This document shows positions 63,632-64,000 of a stretch of 64,000 bases of DNA, in pieces (positions within the stretch are counted from its first letter, which is position 1; each line of letters begins with the position of its first letter). The notes beneath the pieces were generated by a model that made no database searches, had not been told where the DNA came from, and worked only from the letters and a program-made list of their open reading frames with translations. The stretch is from JANRLL01 sp033762715 (GTDB lineage: Bacteria; Pseudomonadota; Alphaproteobacteria; Rickettsiales; SXRF01), in NCBI GenBank assembly GCA_033762715.1, contig JANRLL010000014.1, positions 1-64,000 on the forward strand. The letters run 5' to 3'. The position numbers and the translations under genes were made by a program.

Positions 63632-64000
63632 CTATAAAGCTTTCAAGCACCACAGCAGCACCGCTTTTTGAGCGTGCAGGCGGTTTTCGGCCTCATCAAA
63701 GACCCGAGATTGCGGCCCATCAATCACCTCGGCAGTCACTTCCTCACCGCGATGGGCAGGCAGGCAATGCAAGAAAATAGCGCTTTTAGCGGCCTTCTTC
63801 ATCAGAGCTGCATTCACCTGATAGCCAGCAAGCATCGCAATTTGCGAATCCGCATCGGGATCGCCCATCGAAACCCAGGTATCGGTTACCACCGCATCAG
63901 CGCCTGCAACTGCTACATCGGGCTTTTCAGTCAGCTCAATGCGCGCACCCCGTTGGGTAGCCCACTCCACCACTTCCGGCAGCGGATTCAGCTTGGTCGG
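63632..64000 (-). CDS. argF: Ornithine carbamoyltransferase, N-terminal part outside window
   Basis: C-terminal 122 codons of the enzyme that makes citrulline from ornithine and carbamoyl phosphate in arginine synthesis. The frame is open to the window edge. The ornithine/catalytic motif HCLPAHRGEEV, with its conserved Cys, the TDTWVSMGD loop and the FDEAENRLHAQKAVL end are all typical of OTCase rather than aspartate transcarbamoylase. The stop is at 63632. Confidence 0.93.
   Translation of the reverse strand, partial: PTKLNPLPEVVEWATQRGARIELTEKPDVAVAGADAVVTDTWVSMGDPDADSQIAMLAGYQVNAALMKKAAKSAIFLHCLPAHRGEEVTAEVIDGPQSRVFDEAENRLHAQKAVLLWCLKAL

Noticed and set aside
1..64000. CRISPR arrays, insertion sequences, rRNA genes, prophage genes
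   Set aside because: No regularly spaced repeats, transposase, integrase, rRNA or phage structural motifs were found on either strand.

Overview
The window is a gene-dense stretch, about 50% GC by eye, of an alphaproteobacterial chromosome. The lineage call rests on three things. The first is gene order: mce-DUF1467-proS-lolC-lolD-dnaE, nuoA-N followed by birA-coaX-rnj, tig-clpP-clpX-hup-lon and divL-ahcY are arrangements I know from Alphaproteobacteria. The second is a DivL-type kinase with tyrosine at the phospho-acceptor position. The third is a short, bacterial-type ProRS without an editing insertion, together with DUF1467. A motA gene suggests flagellar motility. Several genus-specific proteins that I cannot name suggest a poorly sampled lineage rather than a model family; I cannot go below class from sequence alone.

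Layout. 1-3132 (minus): comEC runs into a UvrD-type helicase cut by the window edge. 3209-6811 (plus): gltX, then def-fmt-truA with overlapping starts and stops. 6854-10178 (minus): folK-folP-folC-dapD, an overlapping folate and lysine/cell-wall operon. 10304-13891: a large envelope protein, a small basic ORF, pabB (folate again) and a 59-residue lipoprotein. 13961-22238 (minus): mce-DUF1467-proS-lolC-lolD-dnaE, then motA. 22362-25036 (plus): an island of four consecutive genes for glycine-rich hydrophobic membrane proteins of unknown function, oriented against both flanking operons.

25037-45559 (minus): the respiratory complex I operon, nuoA to nuoN, followed by birA, coaX and rnj. It is unusual because five unrelated genes are spliced between nuo genes: a histidine phosphatase (B/C), a GNAT acetyltransferase (C/D), an exported protein (D/E), a PH-like protein (F/G) and a DedA protein (H/I). 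Most are joined to their neighbours by ATGA overlaps or gaps of a few bases. 45896-50390 (minus): tRNA-Asp, tRNA-Val, HU, clpX, clpP and tig, each block closed by a clear terminator. 50473-52005: an unknown 379-residue protein, a tRNA-Leu remnant and an intact tRNA-Leu. 52156-55343 (plus): lon plus an exported protein. 55344-64000 (minus): purU, divL, ahcY, a two-gene unit (small membrane protein and L,D-transpeptidase), dxs, a Pro/Gln-rich membrane-anchored protein and the 3' part of argF.

How the genes fit together. Folate and one-carbon genes (folK, folP, folC, pabB, fmt, purU, ahcY) supply formyl-methionine initiation, which def then processes. Tig, ClpXP and Lon form the protein quality-control set. 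LolCD, L,D-transpeptidase, dapD and several exported proteins serve the envelope. No CRISPR array, insertion sequence, rRNA gene or prophage was seen. The best candidates for something undescribed are the four-gene glycine-zipper cassette at 22362-25036 and the genes embedded in the nuo operon.
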